From JAGDMJ01 sp963809695 (lineage in GTDB: Bacteria; Bacteroidota; Ignavibacteria; UBA10030; UBA6906): a DNA stretch of 64,000 bases. The translations under genes and the position numbers were made by a program. Position 1 is the stretch's first letter; each line of letters begins with the position of its first letter. A model generated the notes under the pieces. It did no database searches. It had not been told where the DNA came from and saw only the letters and a program-made list of their open reading frames with translations. The stretch lies in assembly GCA_963809695.1 (NCBI GenBank), contig CAWEKI010000005.1, positions 86,825-150,824 on the forward strand. Direction: 5' to 3'. Positions 1-8,415 of this stretch are shown here, in pieces.

Positions 1-166
1 CCCGTGGCGAGAAAAACACCGGGCGGTACTCGAAGACCAGAGAACGATCGTCGGACCGCACTACTACTACTTCCCCCGCACCTGCCTCTCCGGCGGGCAG
101 CTGGCCTGCCAGAAGCAGGACGAGCAATGTGACTCCCGGTATGCACCTCTTCAACAGATGTATCAT
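1..166 (-). CDS. N-terminal fragment of a secreted protein, possibly C25/PorU-type
   Basis: This is a minus-strand gene that runs off the left edge, so only about 55 residues are visible. They begin at ATG (166-164) after an AAGGGATC stretch. The first 25 residues form a signal peptide: MIHLLKR, a hydrophobic LLVLLLAG core, then small residues. The mature start reads EVVVVRSDDRSLVFEYRP. That pattern, a strand followed by 'sddr..vfeyrp', resembles as I recall it the propeptide start of C25 (gingipain/PorU) proteins in FCB bacteria. PorU is the sortase of type IX secretion, which would fit the sorting domains elsewhere in this window. The family call is inference from a very short stretch; the secretion call is firm. 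Confidence 0.5.
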   Translation of the reverse strand, partial: MIHLLKRCIPGVTLLVLLLAGQLPAGEAGAGEVVVVRSDDRSLVFEYRPVFFSPR

Positions 167-188
167 GATCCCTTGCCCGGAGGAAAGC

Positions 189-227
189 AAAAAAAAACCG
201 AACGTTATAGGATACTATAACATTCGG
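189..227 (-). terminator. Intrinsic terminator of the 6S RNA gene
   Basis: A 13-pair stem (227-215 with 210-198) and a 4-base loop are followed by nine U (197-189) in the minus-strand RNA. The only non-Watson-Crick pair is G-U in the minus-strand transcript but would be C-A in the plus strand, which fixes the direction. Confidence 0.85.
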
Positions 228-391
228 CGGATGGTTTTGGAGCCGCCGCCAGTTATAGATCGTCCTTAAAAGTCCCCTGCGAGCGGACGTGCAGCTTGCG
301 CTTGTTACCGATTAACACTCGTTATGTTTCGGCGCTCGCCGGGAAAACCTTTAATCGAACAACCTATAGGCAGAACTCCACATTTTTGGAC
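189..391 (-). ncRNA. ssrS: 6S RNA (candidate ssrS)
   Basis: About 203 nt on the minus strand, bounded by a near-consensus promoter and an intrinsic terminator, with no sensible reading frame. The 5' part contains TGGAGTTCTGCC and the 3' part GGCGGCGGCTCCA. These pair as TGGAG/CTCCA and GCC/GGC around an asymmetric UUCU/GGCGG internal loop. E. coli 6S RNA has the same closing-stem layout (UUC against GGCGG). Further in, TTAAAGG..CCC pairs imperfectly with GGGGACTTTTAA and CGAGCG pairs with CGCTCG, giving the long rod with a central bubble expected of 6S. Known 6S RNAs bind the main sigma factor holoenzyme and damp transcription in stationary phase. I could not run a covariance search. Confidence 0.65.
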
Positions 392-396
392 TACAA

Positions 397-425
397 AATA
401 TAGAAAGAGGAGCATTGAATGTCAA
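397..425 (-). promoter_or_regulatory. Promoter of the 6S RNA gene
   Basis: On the minus strand TTGACA (425-420) is followed after exactly 17 bases by TATATT (402-397). The expected transcription start is about base 391. This is close to a perfect sigma-70 promoter. Confidence 0.75.
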
Positions 426-462
426 GGGGTAACTTACCTCTCTCCGTGTCGTCCCGCTTTTA

Positions 463-491
463 TTGATTCTCTGACGAAAAAACGTTAGCTT
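463..491 (+). promoter_or_regulatory. Possible promoter for the glgA operon
   Basis: TTGATT (463-468), 17 bases, then TAGCTT (486-491). The -10 is a weak match. Its place 40 bases before glgA and the divergent 6S promoter make it plausible only. Confidence 0.35.
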
Positions 492-532
492 TTAAGACGT
501 CTCGTTCCATTTACCATCATACCCGGTTCGGC

Positions 533-2017
533 ATGGCAAAACCATTGAATATCCTTTTTGTCTCCAGCGAGGTCGAACCCTTTGCCAAGACGGGCGGATT
601 GGCAGACGTCTCCGGTGCCCTCCCTCAAACCATTAAACAACTCGACCACGAAATTCGCGTCATGATGCCCCGCTACGGCAGCATAAACGAGCGGAAATCA
701 CGGCTTCATGAGATGATACGCCTGAAAGAGATTAATATCCCGGTCGGCTCGAAGAATTTTCCGGCAAGCGTCAAATCCTCGTTTATTGTCACTAGCCACG
801 CGAAAGTGCAGACATACTTCCTGGACAATACTCCACTTTTTGGCAGGTCCGGGCTCTATGTCCACCCTGACTCCAAGAAGGAATACGAGGACAACGACGA
901 CCGTTTTATCTTCTTCTGCAGAGGCGTCCTGGAGGTCCTGAAGAAGCTGGGGTGGCAGCCGGATATCATTCACTGTAATGATTGGCCTACGGCGCTCGTT
1001 CCGGCCTACTTGAAGACCCTGTACAAAGACGACCCCTTCTACCGGGACACCCGTTCGGTGTTCACCATTCACAACATGGCCTATCAGGGAGTTTTTCCCC
1101 GATCGGTCTTCGCGAAAACCGGGCTGCCCGCTCGGCTTCTTGCAGAAGACGGGATCGAAGCCTACGGCAAATTGAACTTTCTGAAGGCAGGATTGGTCTT
1201 CGCTGACGCGATCACGACCGTGAGTGAAAAATACGCCGAAGAAATTCAGTCCTCCGACGAATTTGGGGCGGGACTGCAGGATGTGGTCAAGAAGCGGAAG
1301 AAGGACCTGAGCGGGATCATCAACGGCATCGATTACACGATCTGGGATCCTTCCGTGGACGAACTGATCCCGCACCGGTTCGACGCCAGGTCGATCGATC
1401 TCAAGGTCGAGGACAAGAAGGCACTCCTGGCGAAGATGGGGCTTCCGTTCCAGGAGAAGACACCGGTGATCGGCATTATCTCCCGCCTTGCGGACCAAAA
1501 GGGATTTGATTTGATCGATGAGGTCCTGGATGATCTGATCGATTTGAACATCCAGCTCGTCGTGCTCGGCACAGGCGAGAAGAAGTATCATGACATGTTT
1601 GAGCGGACCCAGAAAAAATATCCGCAGAAGGTGGCCGTCGCACTGACGTTCAGCAATGAGCTTGCCCACCTCATTGAGGCCGGGAGCGACATGTTCCTCA
1701 TGCCGTCCCGCTATGAGCCATGCGGCCTGAACCAGCTTTACAGCCTTCGCTACGGGACCATCCCGATCGTGCGTGCGACAGGGGGGCTGGAAGACACCAT
1801 TGAGGACTACGCTGCTTCCTCCGGCAGCGGCACAGGATTCAAATTCAAGCATTACGACAGCCGCGAGATGTTGCGCGCCGTGCAACGGGCTGTGCAGACT
1901 TACGGAGATCAGGCCGTGTGGCGGAAATTGATGAAGACGGGAATGAACAAGGATTTCTCCTGGGAAGCTTCGGCAAAGAAATACATCCAGCTTTACAGGA
2001 GCCTTGTGAAGAAGTGA
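533..2017 (+). CDS. glgA: Glycogen synthase (ADP-glucose type)
   Basis: A 494-residue GT5 enzyme that transfers glucose from ADP-glucose to the non-reducing end of glycogen in the cytosol; length is normal for GlgA. The N-terminal GT5 domain starts with ILFVSSEVEPFAKTGGL, whose Lys19-Thr-Gly-Gly loop binds ADP-glucose. HNMAYQGVF and the 'GIINGID' hinge follow in the expected order. The C-terminal domain has the retaining-GT signature with GIISRLADQKGFD and PSRYEPCGLNQLYSLRYG (E-x7-E region). No Shine-Dalgarno is obvious before the ATG. It is first in a tight run: its stop overlaps the start of the phosphatase gene (TGATG), so the two are probably translated together. Confidence 0.95.
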   Translation: MAKPLNILFVSSEVEPFAKTGGLADVSGALPQTIKQLDHEIRVMMPRYGSINERKSRLHEMIRLKEINIPVGSKNFPASVKSSFIVTSHAKVQTYFLDNTPLFGRSGLYVHPDSKKEYEDNDDRFIFFCRGVLEVLKKLGWQPDIIHCNDWPTALVPAYLKTLYKDDPFYRDTRSVFTIHNMAYQGVFPRSVFAKTGLPARLLAEDGIEAYGKLNFLKAGLVFADAITTVSEKYAEEIQSSDEFGAGLQDVVKKRKKDLSGIINGIDYTIWDPSVDELIPHRFDARSIDLKVEDKKALLAKMGLPFQEKTPVIGIISRLADQKGFDLIDEVLDDLIDLNIQLVVLGTGEKKYHDMFERTQKKYPQKVAVALTFSNELAHLIEAGSDMFLMPSRYEPCGLNQLYSLRYGTIPIVRATGGLEDTIEDYAASSGSGTGFKFKHYDSREMLRAVQRAVQTYGDQAVWRKLMKTGMNKDFSWEASAKKYIQLYRSLVKK

Positions 2018-2613
2018 TGGGAGGACGCATTGCTGCATTTCTTGATCGCGATGGGACGTTGAACAAAGAAGTGAACTTTGTGCGGACGCCTGAGGAACTG
2101 GAGCTGCTTCCGGGCGCAGCCGCCTCGGTGCGCACGTTGAACGAACGCGGGATTGTCGTCTGCATCATCTCCAACCAATCGGGAGTGGCCCGGGGGTTTT
2201 TCACGGAAGAGGACCTCGTCCCCATTCACGCGAAACTGGAGCGCGAGCTCGGTCGCTCGGGGGCGTGGATCAATCGCATCTACTACTGTCCACACCATCC
2301 GACTGAGGGCAAGCCCCCATACAATGTCGTGTGTACATGCCGCAAACCGGAGACCGGCATGCTCCGTCAGGCAGCACGGGAATTCGATCTGGACCTCCAG
2401 CGCTCATTCGTCGTGGGAGACCGGATTGTGGACATCCAGGCGGGACGCGCCGCCGGGGCAACGACGATCCTGGTGATGACCGGCTACGGACCGTATGCCC
2501 TGGAGGAATGCCGCGAGAGGGGCGTTGTCCCCGATTTCATCGCCGTGGATATCGCCGGGGCCGCAGAAGTCATTATGCAGAAGACTAAAGGAGAAGCACC
2601 TGAGAATGATTGA
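2017..2613 (+). CDS. gmhB: HAD phosphatase, GmhB family (heptose-1,7-bisphosphate 7-phosphatase type)
   Basis: 198 residues when started at the ATG that overlaps the glgA stop (TGATG); a longer start at 1918 would lie inside glgA and add nothing conserved. HAD motif I is FLDRDGTLN (Asp10 and Asp12), motif II is ISNQSGVARG, motif III is the Arg-Lys in CRKPETGM, and motif IV is VVGDRIVDIQAG. A Cys-x-His...Cys-x-Cys cluster (CPHHP, then VCTCRK) is the zinc loop typical of GmhB and histidinol-phosphate phosphatases. GmhB makes the ADP-heptose precursor of lipopolysaccharide cores. The substrate is inferred from the family. Its 3' end overlaps the next gene by 8 bases. Confidence 0.85.
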   Translation: MGGRIAAFLDRDGTLNKEVNFVRTPEELELLPGAAASVRTLNERGIVVCIISNQSGVARGFFTEEDLVPIHAKLERELGRSGAWINRIYYCPHHPTEGKPPYNVVCTCRKPETGMLRQAAREFDLDLQRSFVVGDRIVDIQAGRAAGATTILVMTGYGPYALEECRERGVVPDFIAVDIAGAAEVIMQKTKGEAPEND

Positions 2614-3802
2614 ACGCAAGCGAGCCTGGATCCTGACAATTACGCAATGTGTGTGGTTCACCTGCACCGCCCTGCTCGGAGTGTCGTGCAGCGAAGAGCC
2701 TACGGACCAGAACTCCCCCATGGCCCCGGTGCCCCTGCCCGGCGTCATCATCCGCGACACCACGATTATGGCAACAAACGACTCTACCTTCAAGCAGTAT
2801 CTGCCAATGGACGGCGTCACCAATCTTGTTGGCAATGCGGAGGGGTATACTGCGCTTGCGGTGCTCGAGTTTTACCCGAGCAGCTTTGCTCTTCGCGACA
2901 CGGTGAACGTGTTGTCAGCGACGTTGAGGCTGCGCCTCTCATACAGGCTTGGCGATGCCACGGGCCCATTCTCCTTTGATGTCTACCGCGTAACCCGGCC
3001 ATGGAACGCAGCCACGCTGAGCTGGGACAGCGTCCAAACCGGTTTCTATGATGCTTCCACCAAGCGCGGCACCTTCTCCGCGACCGTGACATCGGATACG
3101 GCATTCCTCAGCGTGGATCTGGATACGGCCATGGTGCGGGAATGGATAAGCAGCACGGCAGCCATTGATGCGAGATATGGGATCATTCTCGTCCCCACTC
3201 CGTCCTCTTCGGTCCGGGGCTTCGTGCAATTCGGCGCCAGTGACTCGACATCCTATTACCCGACGCTGCAGATCATTGCCGCCAACACGAGCGGGACCAC
3301 GAGAGATACAGCCACGTACAGCAGCGGCATGGCAACCTTCGTGGGTGACGTCACACTTCCCAACGACCCGGGAATCATCAGCGTCCAGGCCGGTGTTGTG
3401 TACAGGGGCCGGCTCAGGTTCGATGTTTCCTTTATTCCGCGCGGCACGGTCATCAACAACGCGATGCTCTCGCTTGATGCGGCCCCGGCATCTTCGCGGC
3501 TGACCAGCTTTACCGCCGATACGTCCGTGTTGGTGCATGTTGCTCTGAGCGACGATCCATCGAACCTTGAAGGCGCGACCGCAGTACTTCACCCTGCGTC
3601 GGGAACAATCACCACGTTCACGGGCGATATCAGTCACGCGGTCCAATCCTGGGTGAAAGGTCCGAACTACGGTCTTGTCTTACGGAATGGTCTTCCCGCG
3701 GAAACGAGCAGGTTCGACCTGTATGGCTTCTATGGCGTGCGCGCGGCAACCGCTGCGGTCAGGCCCAGGCTCAAAATTGTTTATTCTCTTCAAAACCAAT
3801 AG
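2606..3802 (+). CDS. Lipoprotein with DNRLRE-like domains
   Basis: 398 residues from ATG 2606, which overlaps the end of gmhB. An upstream in-frame ATG exists at 2495 but lies inside gmhB; the 2606 start puts a proper lipoprotein signal at the front (positive MIERKR, hydrophobic stretch, lipobox LGVSC near residue 27). The body has two beta-rich units. The first contains 'LAVLEFYPSSF...ATLRLRLSY' and 'FDVYRVTRPWNAATLSWDS', a pattern of the DNRLRE/CBM96-like family, often found on cell-surface proteins. A similar unit recurs near residues 230-390. Function is unknown. The next gene starts 2 bases after the stop and encodes an outer-membrane barrel, so the pair may work together at the outer membrane. 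Confidence 0.8.
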   Translation: MIERKRAWILTITQCVWFTCTALLGVSCSEEPTDQNSPMAPVPLPGVIIRDTTIMATNDSTFKQYLPMDGVTNLVGNAEGYTALAVLEFYPSSFALRDTVNVLSATLRLRLSYRLGDATGPFSFDVYRVTRPWNAATLSWDSVQTGFYDASTKRGTFSATVTSDTAFLSVDLDTAMVREWISSTAAIDARYGIILVPTPSSSVRGFVQFGASDSTSYYPTLQIIAANTSGTTRDTATYSSGMATFVGDVTLPNDPGIISVQAGVVYRGRLRFDVSFIPRGTVINNAMLSLDAAPASSRLTSFTADTSVLVHVALSDDPSNLEGATAVLHPASGTITTFTGDISHAVQSWVKGPNYGLVLRNGLPAETSRFDLYGFYGVRAATAAVRPRLKIVYSLQNQ

Positions 3803-3803
3803 T

Positions 3804-5072
3804 ATGTCATTCTTTCGCACACTGTTGCTCATTTGCGCCGTTCTCTCTGGTGTTGCCTCCCTGGCACACGCAGGCAACGGAGGGTCCACGTACTCTGTGC
3901 TGGGACTCGGCGACCTCCGCTATATGCCTGGTGCCCGCAGTGCGGGCATGGGGTACACAGGTATTGGACTGCCAAGCTCGATGTTCATCAACCCCACGGC
4001 ACCGGCCACCTGGGCAACCATCACCCGCACGAGAGTCGATGCAAGCCTCCTGTATGAGGGATTCAGCACCAGCGATGGACGCGTGTCCCGTTATCTCGCC
4101 GATGCGAATTTTGCCGGGGCACTCCTGGCTATCCCGATCTCCCCGCTTGACGGAATCGTCCTCGTGGGAGGATTCACTCCTTACAGCAACGTGAATTTCA
4201 ATCTCGCGACCTCCGGTTCGTACAAGACAGGGACCGATGAGTTCGATTACACGTTGCGACATACCGGTAGCGGAGGGCTTGGACAGGCTCAGATCGGCCT
4301 GTCGTGGGCTCCGCGGGATCAACTGGCACTGGGTGCATCGCTCAATTATGTCTTTGGCACGGTCGATAAGGCCATAGCGATGACCTCAACGTCGGGCACC
4401 TATGCCGTCGGCCTCTCAACGCAGACGGCCGACATGCACGGCGTGTTGGTCAATGTGGGCGCGCTCTACTCGGGGTTTGGCGGATCGTTCCGTCCCCTCT
4501 CCGTGGGCGTGAACCTGACCACGCCGGGCGTCCTCTCCTCAACTCGAAAGAGAACGTACGTCTTCAGCGGGGGCGGGCAATCCACTCCCGAACTTGACAC
4601 GTTGCAGGAATCATTTGGGACCATCACGGTCCCGATCGCTCTGGGGGTGGGCCTGTCCTGGGCTCTTGGTGAGCGCCTGATATTTGCCGCCGACTACCGC
4701 ATGCAGCCATGGGCGAGTTCGGAGTTCTATGGTTCAACGCCAGAGGGCATTCGGAACAGTTCCATGGCGGGCATTGGATTCGAGAGAGTCCCGTCACGGG
4801 ATCCCTCCGCTTCGTTTGTCGATCACCTCTCATACCGGCTTGGCTTCGTCTATAACGCAACCTACTATCAAATAAAGGGAGTTCCGATCAACGAATGGAA
4901 CGGAACGGCCGGCCTCTCGCTCCCCATCAGCGGCGATACCCGGCTGAACCTTTCCGCCGAGTACGGCGCCAGAGGGACAAAGACCAACGGGCTCGTCAGG
5001 GAAACCGTCTTCCGGTTCACCGCGTCGATCACCCTCGGGGAGATGTGGTTTGTACGACCGGAAGAAGATTAA
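3804..5072 (+). CDS. Outer-membrane beta-barrel protein
   Basis: 422 residues from ATG 3804, one base after the TAG of the lipoprotein gene. A signal peptide (MSFFRTLLLICAVLSGVASLAHA) precedes NGGSTYSVLGLGDLRYMPGA. The rest is alternating strands with many Gly and aromatic residues, and repeated 'lalGasLnYvfG' and 'ialGvGLSWalGERLIFAADY' elements, as in FadL/PorV-like barrels of FCB bacteria. It ends in strand-like residues (TASITLGEMWFV). Substrate unknown. The packed order glgA-gmhB-lipoprotein-barrel suggests one transcript, but only the lipoprotein and barrel look functionally linked. Confidence 0.75.
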   Translation: MSFFRTLLLICAVLSGVASLAHAGNGGSTYSVLGLGDLRYMPGARSAGMGYTGIGLPSSMFINPTAPATWATITRTRVDASLLYEGFSTSDGRVSRYLADANFAGALLAIPISPLDGIVLVGGFTPYSNVNFNLATSGSYKTGTDEFDYTLRHTGSGGLGQAQIGLSWAPRDQLALGASLNYVFGTVDKAIAMTSTSGTYAVGLSTQTADMHGVLVNVGALYSGFGGSFRPLSVGVNLTTPGVLSSTRKRTYVFSGGGQSTPELDTLQESFGTITVPIALGVGLSWALGERLIFAADYRMQPWASSEFYGSTPEGIRNSSMAGIGFERVPSRDPSASFVDHLSYRLGFVYNATYYQIKGVPINEWNGTAGLSLPISGDTRLNLSAEYGARGTKTNGLVRETVFRFTASITLGEMWFVRPEED

Positions 5073-5159
5073 GGATCGAACATGTGGAGAGACCTCGGTA
5101 CTCCATGAGATAAGACCCCCGGGTAACAATCGCGCCAGACACCAGACTATCACATATCC

Positions 5160-6452
5160 ATGACCCATCTTCAGAATCAAGATCCCGAGGTTTTCTCCGC
5201 GGTCCGGAATGAAATCCGCCGGCAGAATACGAAGCTCGAACTGATCGCGTCAGAGAATTTCGTGAGCATGGCGGTCCTTGAGGCGGTCGGCTCGCCGCTC
5301 ACCAACAAGTACGCCGAAGGATATCCCGGCAAGCGGTACTATGGCGGCTGCGAATTTGTGGACGTTGCGGAGAACCTTGCCCGTGACAGGGCAAAGCAGC
5401 TTTTTGGCGCCGAGTACGCAAACGTGCAACCGCACTCGGGCTCGCAGGCAAACATGGCCGTTTATTTCACGTTCGTGAAGCCCGGCGATACGCTGATGGG
5501 GATGAACCTCTCGCACGGAGGGCACCTGACACATGGCTCGCCCGTGAATTTTTCCGGCCAGTTCTATAAGTTCATTCCGTACGGCGTCAATCCCGAGACC
5601 GGCAGGATCGATTTCAACGAGGTCGAAAGTCTCGCGAAGCAGCACAAGCCGAAGATGATCACTGTGGGCGCAAGCGCCTATTCCCGCAATATCAACTACA
5701 AGGCGTTTCGCGAGATCGCAGACAAGGTCGGTGCGTTCCTTTTCGCGGACATCGCCCATCCGGCCGGGCTCATCGCCAGGAAACTGCTGGACGATCCTCT
5801 TCCCTGGTGCCATGTGGTCACATCGACCACGCACAAGACGCTGCGCGGACCGCGGGGCGGTTTGATTCTGATGGGGAAGGATTTCGACAACCCGTTTGGA
5901 CTGGTAGCCCCCAAATCGGGCCGCACCAAGAAAATGTCCGAACTGATCGATTCCATGGTCATCCCCGGCATCCAGGGGGGACCGCTCATGCACGTCATCG
6001 CCGGCAAGGCAGTGGCATTCGGCGAGGCGCTGCGTCCTGAGTTCGAGACATACGGACGGCACGTCATCAAAAACGGTCAGACGCTCGCGGCAAAGCTCGT
6101 AGGCCATGGCTTCAAGGTGATCTCCGGGGGCACCGACAACCATCTTATGCTTGTGGACCTCCGCTCCAAGAACCTGACCGGCAAGGAGGTGCAGGAAGCG
6201 CTCGACGAGGCAGGCATTACCGTGAACAAGAATGCCGTACCGTTTGATGACAAGAGCCCGCTCATCACCAGCGGCATCCGCATCGGCACTCCCGCGCTTA
6301 CGACGCGCGGAATGAAAGAGAAGGAAATGGAAGAGGTGGGTGATCTGATCAACGAAGTGGTGTGCAACATCGGGAAGAAGGACGTGTACGCATCCGTGGC
6401 CCGGAACGTGGAGCATCTCTGCCTCCGGTTCCCCCTCTATCCGGAACTGTGA
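5160..6452 (+). CDS. glyA: Serine hydroxymethyltransferase
   Basis: 430 residues, normal for the bacterial enzyme that interconverts serine plus tetrahydrofolate with glycine plus methylene-tetrahydrofolate. Near the start is LELIASENFVS with NKYAEGYPGKRYYGGCEFVD, the family signature. The PLP lysine is in TSTTHKTLRGPRGG. Further on come IPGIQGGPLMHVIAGKAVAF and TSGIRIGTPALTTRGMKE. It is a cytosolic PLP enzyme and complete. No good ribosome site precedes the ATG. The PorV/PorQ-like gene starts one base after its stop. Its serine/glycine role could also matter to the serine palmitoyltransferase-like gene at 12331, but that link is only a thought. Confidence 0.96.
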   Translation: MTHLQNQDPEVFSAVRNEIRRQNTKLELIASENFVSMAVLEAVGSPLTNKYAEGYPGKRYYGGCEFVDVAENLARDRAKQLFGAEYANVQPHSGSQANMAVYFTFVKPGDTLMGMNLSHGGHLTHGSPVNFSGQFYKFIPYGVNPETGRIDFNEVESLAKQHKPKMITVGASAYSRNINYKAFREIADKVGAFLFADIAHPAGLIARKLLDDPLPWCHVVTSTTHKTLRGPRGGLILMGKDFDNPFGLVAPKSGRTKKMSELIDSMVIPGIQGGPLMHVIAGKAVAFGEALRPEFETYGRHVIKNGQTLAAKLVGHGFKVISGGTDNHLMLVDLRSKNLTGKEVQEALDEAGITVNKNAVPFDDKSPLITSGIRIGTPALTTRGMKEKEMEEVGDLINEVVCNIGKKDVYASVARNVEHLCLRFPLYPEL

Positions 6453-6453
6453 T

Positions 6454-7587
6454 ATGCGGAACGCTTTGCGGGTTACCGCCCTCGCTGCACTCTTTGCCTC
6501 TGTCACAGCGCATGCTCAAATGCTGGCGCTTGATACACCGACCGATCCGCGCTCGGTTGCCATGGGAGAGTCCTTTGTGGCCCTCCCGGGGACTCCCGCG
6601 GCGCTCATGTATAACCCGGCAGGCATAACACGTGTTGCGGGAATAACGGCGGCATACGCGCAACGCCAGTTCAACTGGATCAGCTGGGTCGAGGACAGGA
6701 AGTATTATTCTGCCACCGTCACCGTTCACACCCCTCTCTTTACGCTGGGGGCGATCTACGAACGAGAGTACTACGGCGATTTTTCCCTTAGGACCACAGA
6801 CTTTCCGGAGGGCGCCGCTACCGGCTCGTTGTACGACGATCTGTTCGGCCTGGGAGCCGGAATCTCACTGGGCGAACGGGTCGACGTTGGTGTTATGGCA
6901 AAAGTGTTCGACCGCAGTTTTATCGCAACCGGGGGGTCCGTCGACCTGAAGACAACCCCGGCGTTCATGTTCGACGCGGGGGTTATCTACCGCTCCCTGC
7001 GCTCCGGGAACGATCAACACCTCAGTGAGCTGTTTACGGCCGGCCTTTCGTTGCAGAACTTTGGAACTGCAATGAAGAGCCAGTTGAGCGTACCCGGGCT
7101 GGAGGGACAGTCGGTATCGCACATTGAAACGTTGATGCCACACTATCTACGTGCCGGCGGGTCATACTCCCTCACCAAACCGTCCGGCAGAGGAAACGGC
7201 CTGGTTCCTTTTCAGCTTCTCCTAACCGGGGAACTCCGATACCTGTTGAATTCCGGGGCGTTAGAGACCACCAATCGTCTCGGCGCAGGAGTGGGGGGCG
7301 AGAGCTTGATCTATGAATTGCTGAGCATCCGCCTTGGAGTCCTCACCAACCCGGATAATACCGAATATGCTACAGGGGGAGAATGGACGTACCGGTTTGG
7401 ACTGGGGTTGAACTTCCCTTTTCGCCTGGTCGGTATCAAGGCCCCGCTGACACTGCAGGGGGAGTATGCTGCGATCCCTGTCGACAACAACTCGTTGGTG
7501 TTCCCGGCTTCCGGAACCCCGCCGACAGTGAAATCATTTCTCCACGTTTTTTCAGTCAGCCTGCGGTACGAGGATGACGTGTTCTAG
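6454..7587 (+). CDS. PorV/PorQ family outer-membrane protein
   Basis: 377 residues: signal peptide (MRNALRVTALAALFASVTAHAQ), then the hallmark start of the PorV/PorQ group, 'PRSVAMGESFVAL' with 'PAALMYNPAGI' about 15 residues later. In this family the N-terminal segment precedes a 14-strand FadL-like barrel. Here the remainder is barrel-like, ending FLHVFSVSLRYEDDVF. Family members PorV and PorQ are type IX secretion factors that shuttle or hold cargo, which suits the five sorting-domain proteins in this window. Other members have unknown roles, so the T9SS role is inference. It follows glyA directly and precedes tatC. Confidence 0.75.
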   Translation: MRNALRVTALAALFASVTAHAQMLALDTPTDPRSVAMGESFVALPGTPAALMYNPAGITRVAGITAAYAQRQFNWISWVEDRKYYSATVTVHTPLFTLGAIYEREYYGDFSLRTTDFPEGAATGSLYDDLFGLGAGISLGERVDVGVMAKVFDRSFIATGGSVDLKTTPAFMFDAGVIYRSLRSGNDQHLSELFTAGLSLQNFGTAMKSQLSVPGLEGQSVSHIETLMPHYLRAGGSYSLTKPSGRGNGLVPFQLLLTGELRYLLNSGALETTNRLGAGVGGESLIYELLSIRLGVLTNPDNTEYATGGEWTYRFGLGLNFPFRLVGIKAPLTLQGEYAAIPVDNNSLVFPASGTPPTVKSFLHVFSVSLRYEDDVF

Positions 7588-7614
7588 GACAAGCGCAGTG
7601 TTTGATTGTTGATT

Positions 7615-8415
7615 ATGGATGACACAACAGCTTCATACCCGGGCGTTGACGAGCCTATGGGCAACAGCAAAGAGATGTCGTTCCTCGAGCATCTGGAGGA
7701 GCTCCGGTGGCGTATTATCAAGGCGCTCGTCGGCGTGATCCTGGGAATGATCGTCTGCTGGATCTTCATCGACTTCATCATGAACTCGGTTCTCCTGAGG
7801 CCGGTGATCAGCCTGAATCACAACCTCTCCCCCGGCCAGCAACCCCTCCGCCTGCAAAATCTCAAGCCGTTCGGACAGCTCTTTCTCTACATGCAGGTGG
7901 CGATCATTGGCGGGATCATCCTGAGCGTTCCCAATATCCTGTATCAGCTCTGGGCATTCATCGCTCCCGGACTGATGCCGAAGGAGCGGCGGTACATCAA
8001 GTGGATCGTCTTCTTCTCCTCCTTCTGTTTCCTGTTCGGGATCGCGTTCTCGTATTTCCTGATGCTGCCGGCCGCGCTGCAGTTCTTCGCAGGGTTTGGC
8101 AGCATGGACATCGAGAACAATATCGCAATCAACGAGTACATGGATTTTGTCATCAGCGTGATGCTGGCTGCGGGCGTGGTATTCGAGCTCCCGATGGTCT
8201 CCTGGTTCCTCTCCAAGCTGGGAATCCTGACGCCGGCTTTCATGCGCAAGTATCGCCGCCACTCTATCGTAGGCATTTTCGTCCTCGCTGCAGTTCTGAC
8301 TCCCGGTACTGATCCGGTCAGCCAGGTGCTCCTTGCGGTCCCGTTGCTGCTGCTTTATGAAGTCAGCGTCCTGATCTCTGTCTGGGCCTGGAAAGGCAAG
8401 AAGAAGAGTGACTGA
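7615..8415 (+). CDS. tatC: Twin-arginine translocase subunit TatC
   Basis: 266 residues from ATG 7615 (TTG codons at 7606 and 7609 would add three residues). Conserved TatC features: MSFLEHLEELRWRIIKAL at the N-terminus with the two Glu and the Arg that recognise the RR motif. Next is the first periplasmic loop with PFGQLFLYMQVAIIGGIILSVPNILYQLWAFIAPGL, then FAFSYFLMLP-like and FELPMVSWFLSKLGI helices. Six membrane helices can be counted. A client may be the Rieske protein at 56837, whose leader begins MQRREFLRTT. No tatA/B is in the window. Overlaps the next gene by 8 bases. Confidence 0.95.
   Translation: MDDTTASYPGVDEPMGNSKEMSFLEHLEELRWRIIKALVGVILGMIVCWIFIDFIMNSVLLRPVISLNHNLSPGQQPLRLQNLKPFGQLFLYMQVAIIGGIILSVPNILYQLWAFIAPGLMPKERRYIKWIVFFSSFCFLFGIAFSYFLMLPAALQFFAGFGSMDIENNIAINEYMDFVISVMLAAGVVFELPMVSWFLSKLGILTPAFMRKYRRHSIVGIFVLAAVLTPGTDPVSQVLLAVPLLLLYEVSVLISVWAWKGKKKSD

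Noticed and set aside
189..391. tmRNA or RNase P RNA
   Set aside because: No tag frame, no tRNA-like ends and no RNase P core motifs; the length and stem layout fit 6S.
698..2038. 446-codon open frame opposite glgA
   Set aside because: It mirrors glgA almost fully, has no family features and arises from codon bias in a G+C-rich gene. Similar antisense frames over glyA, ada and the TonB receptor were rejected for the same reason.
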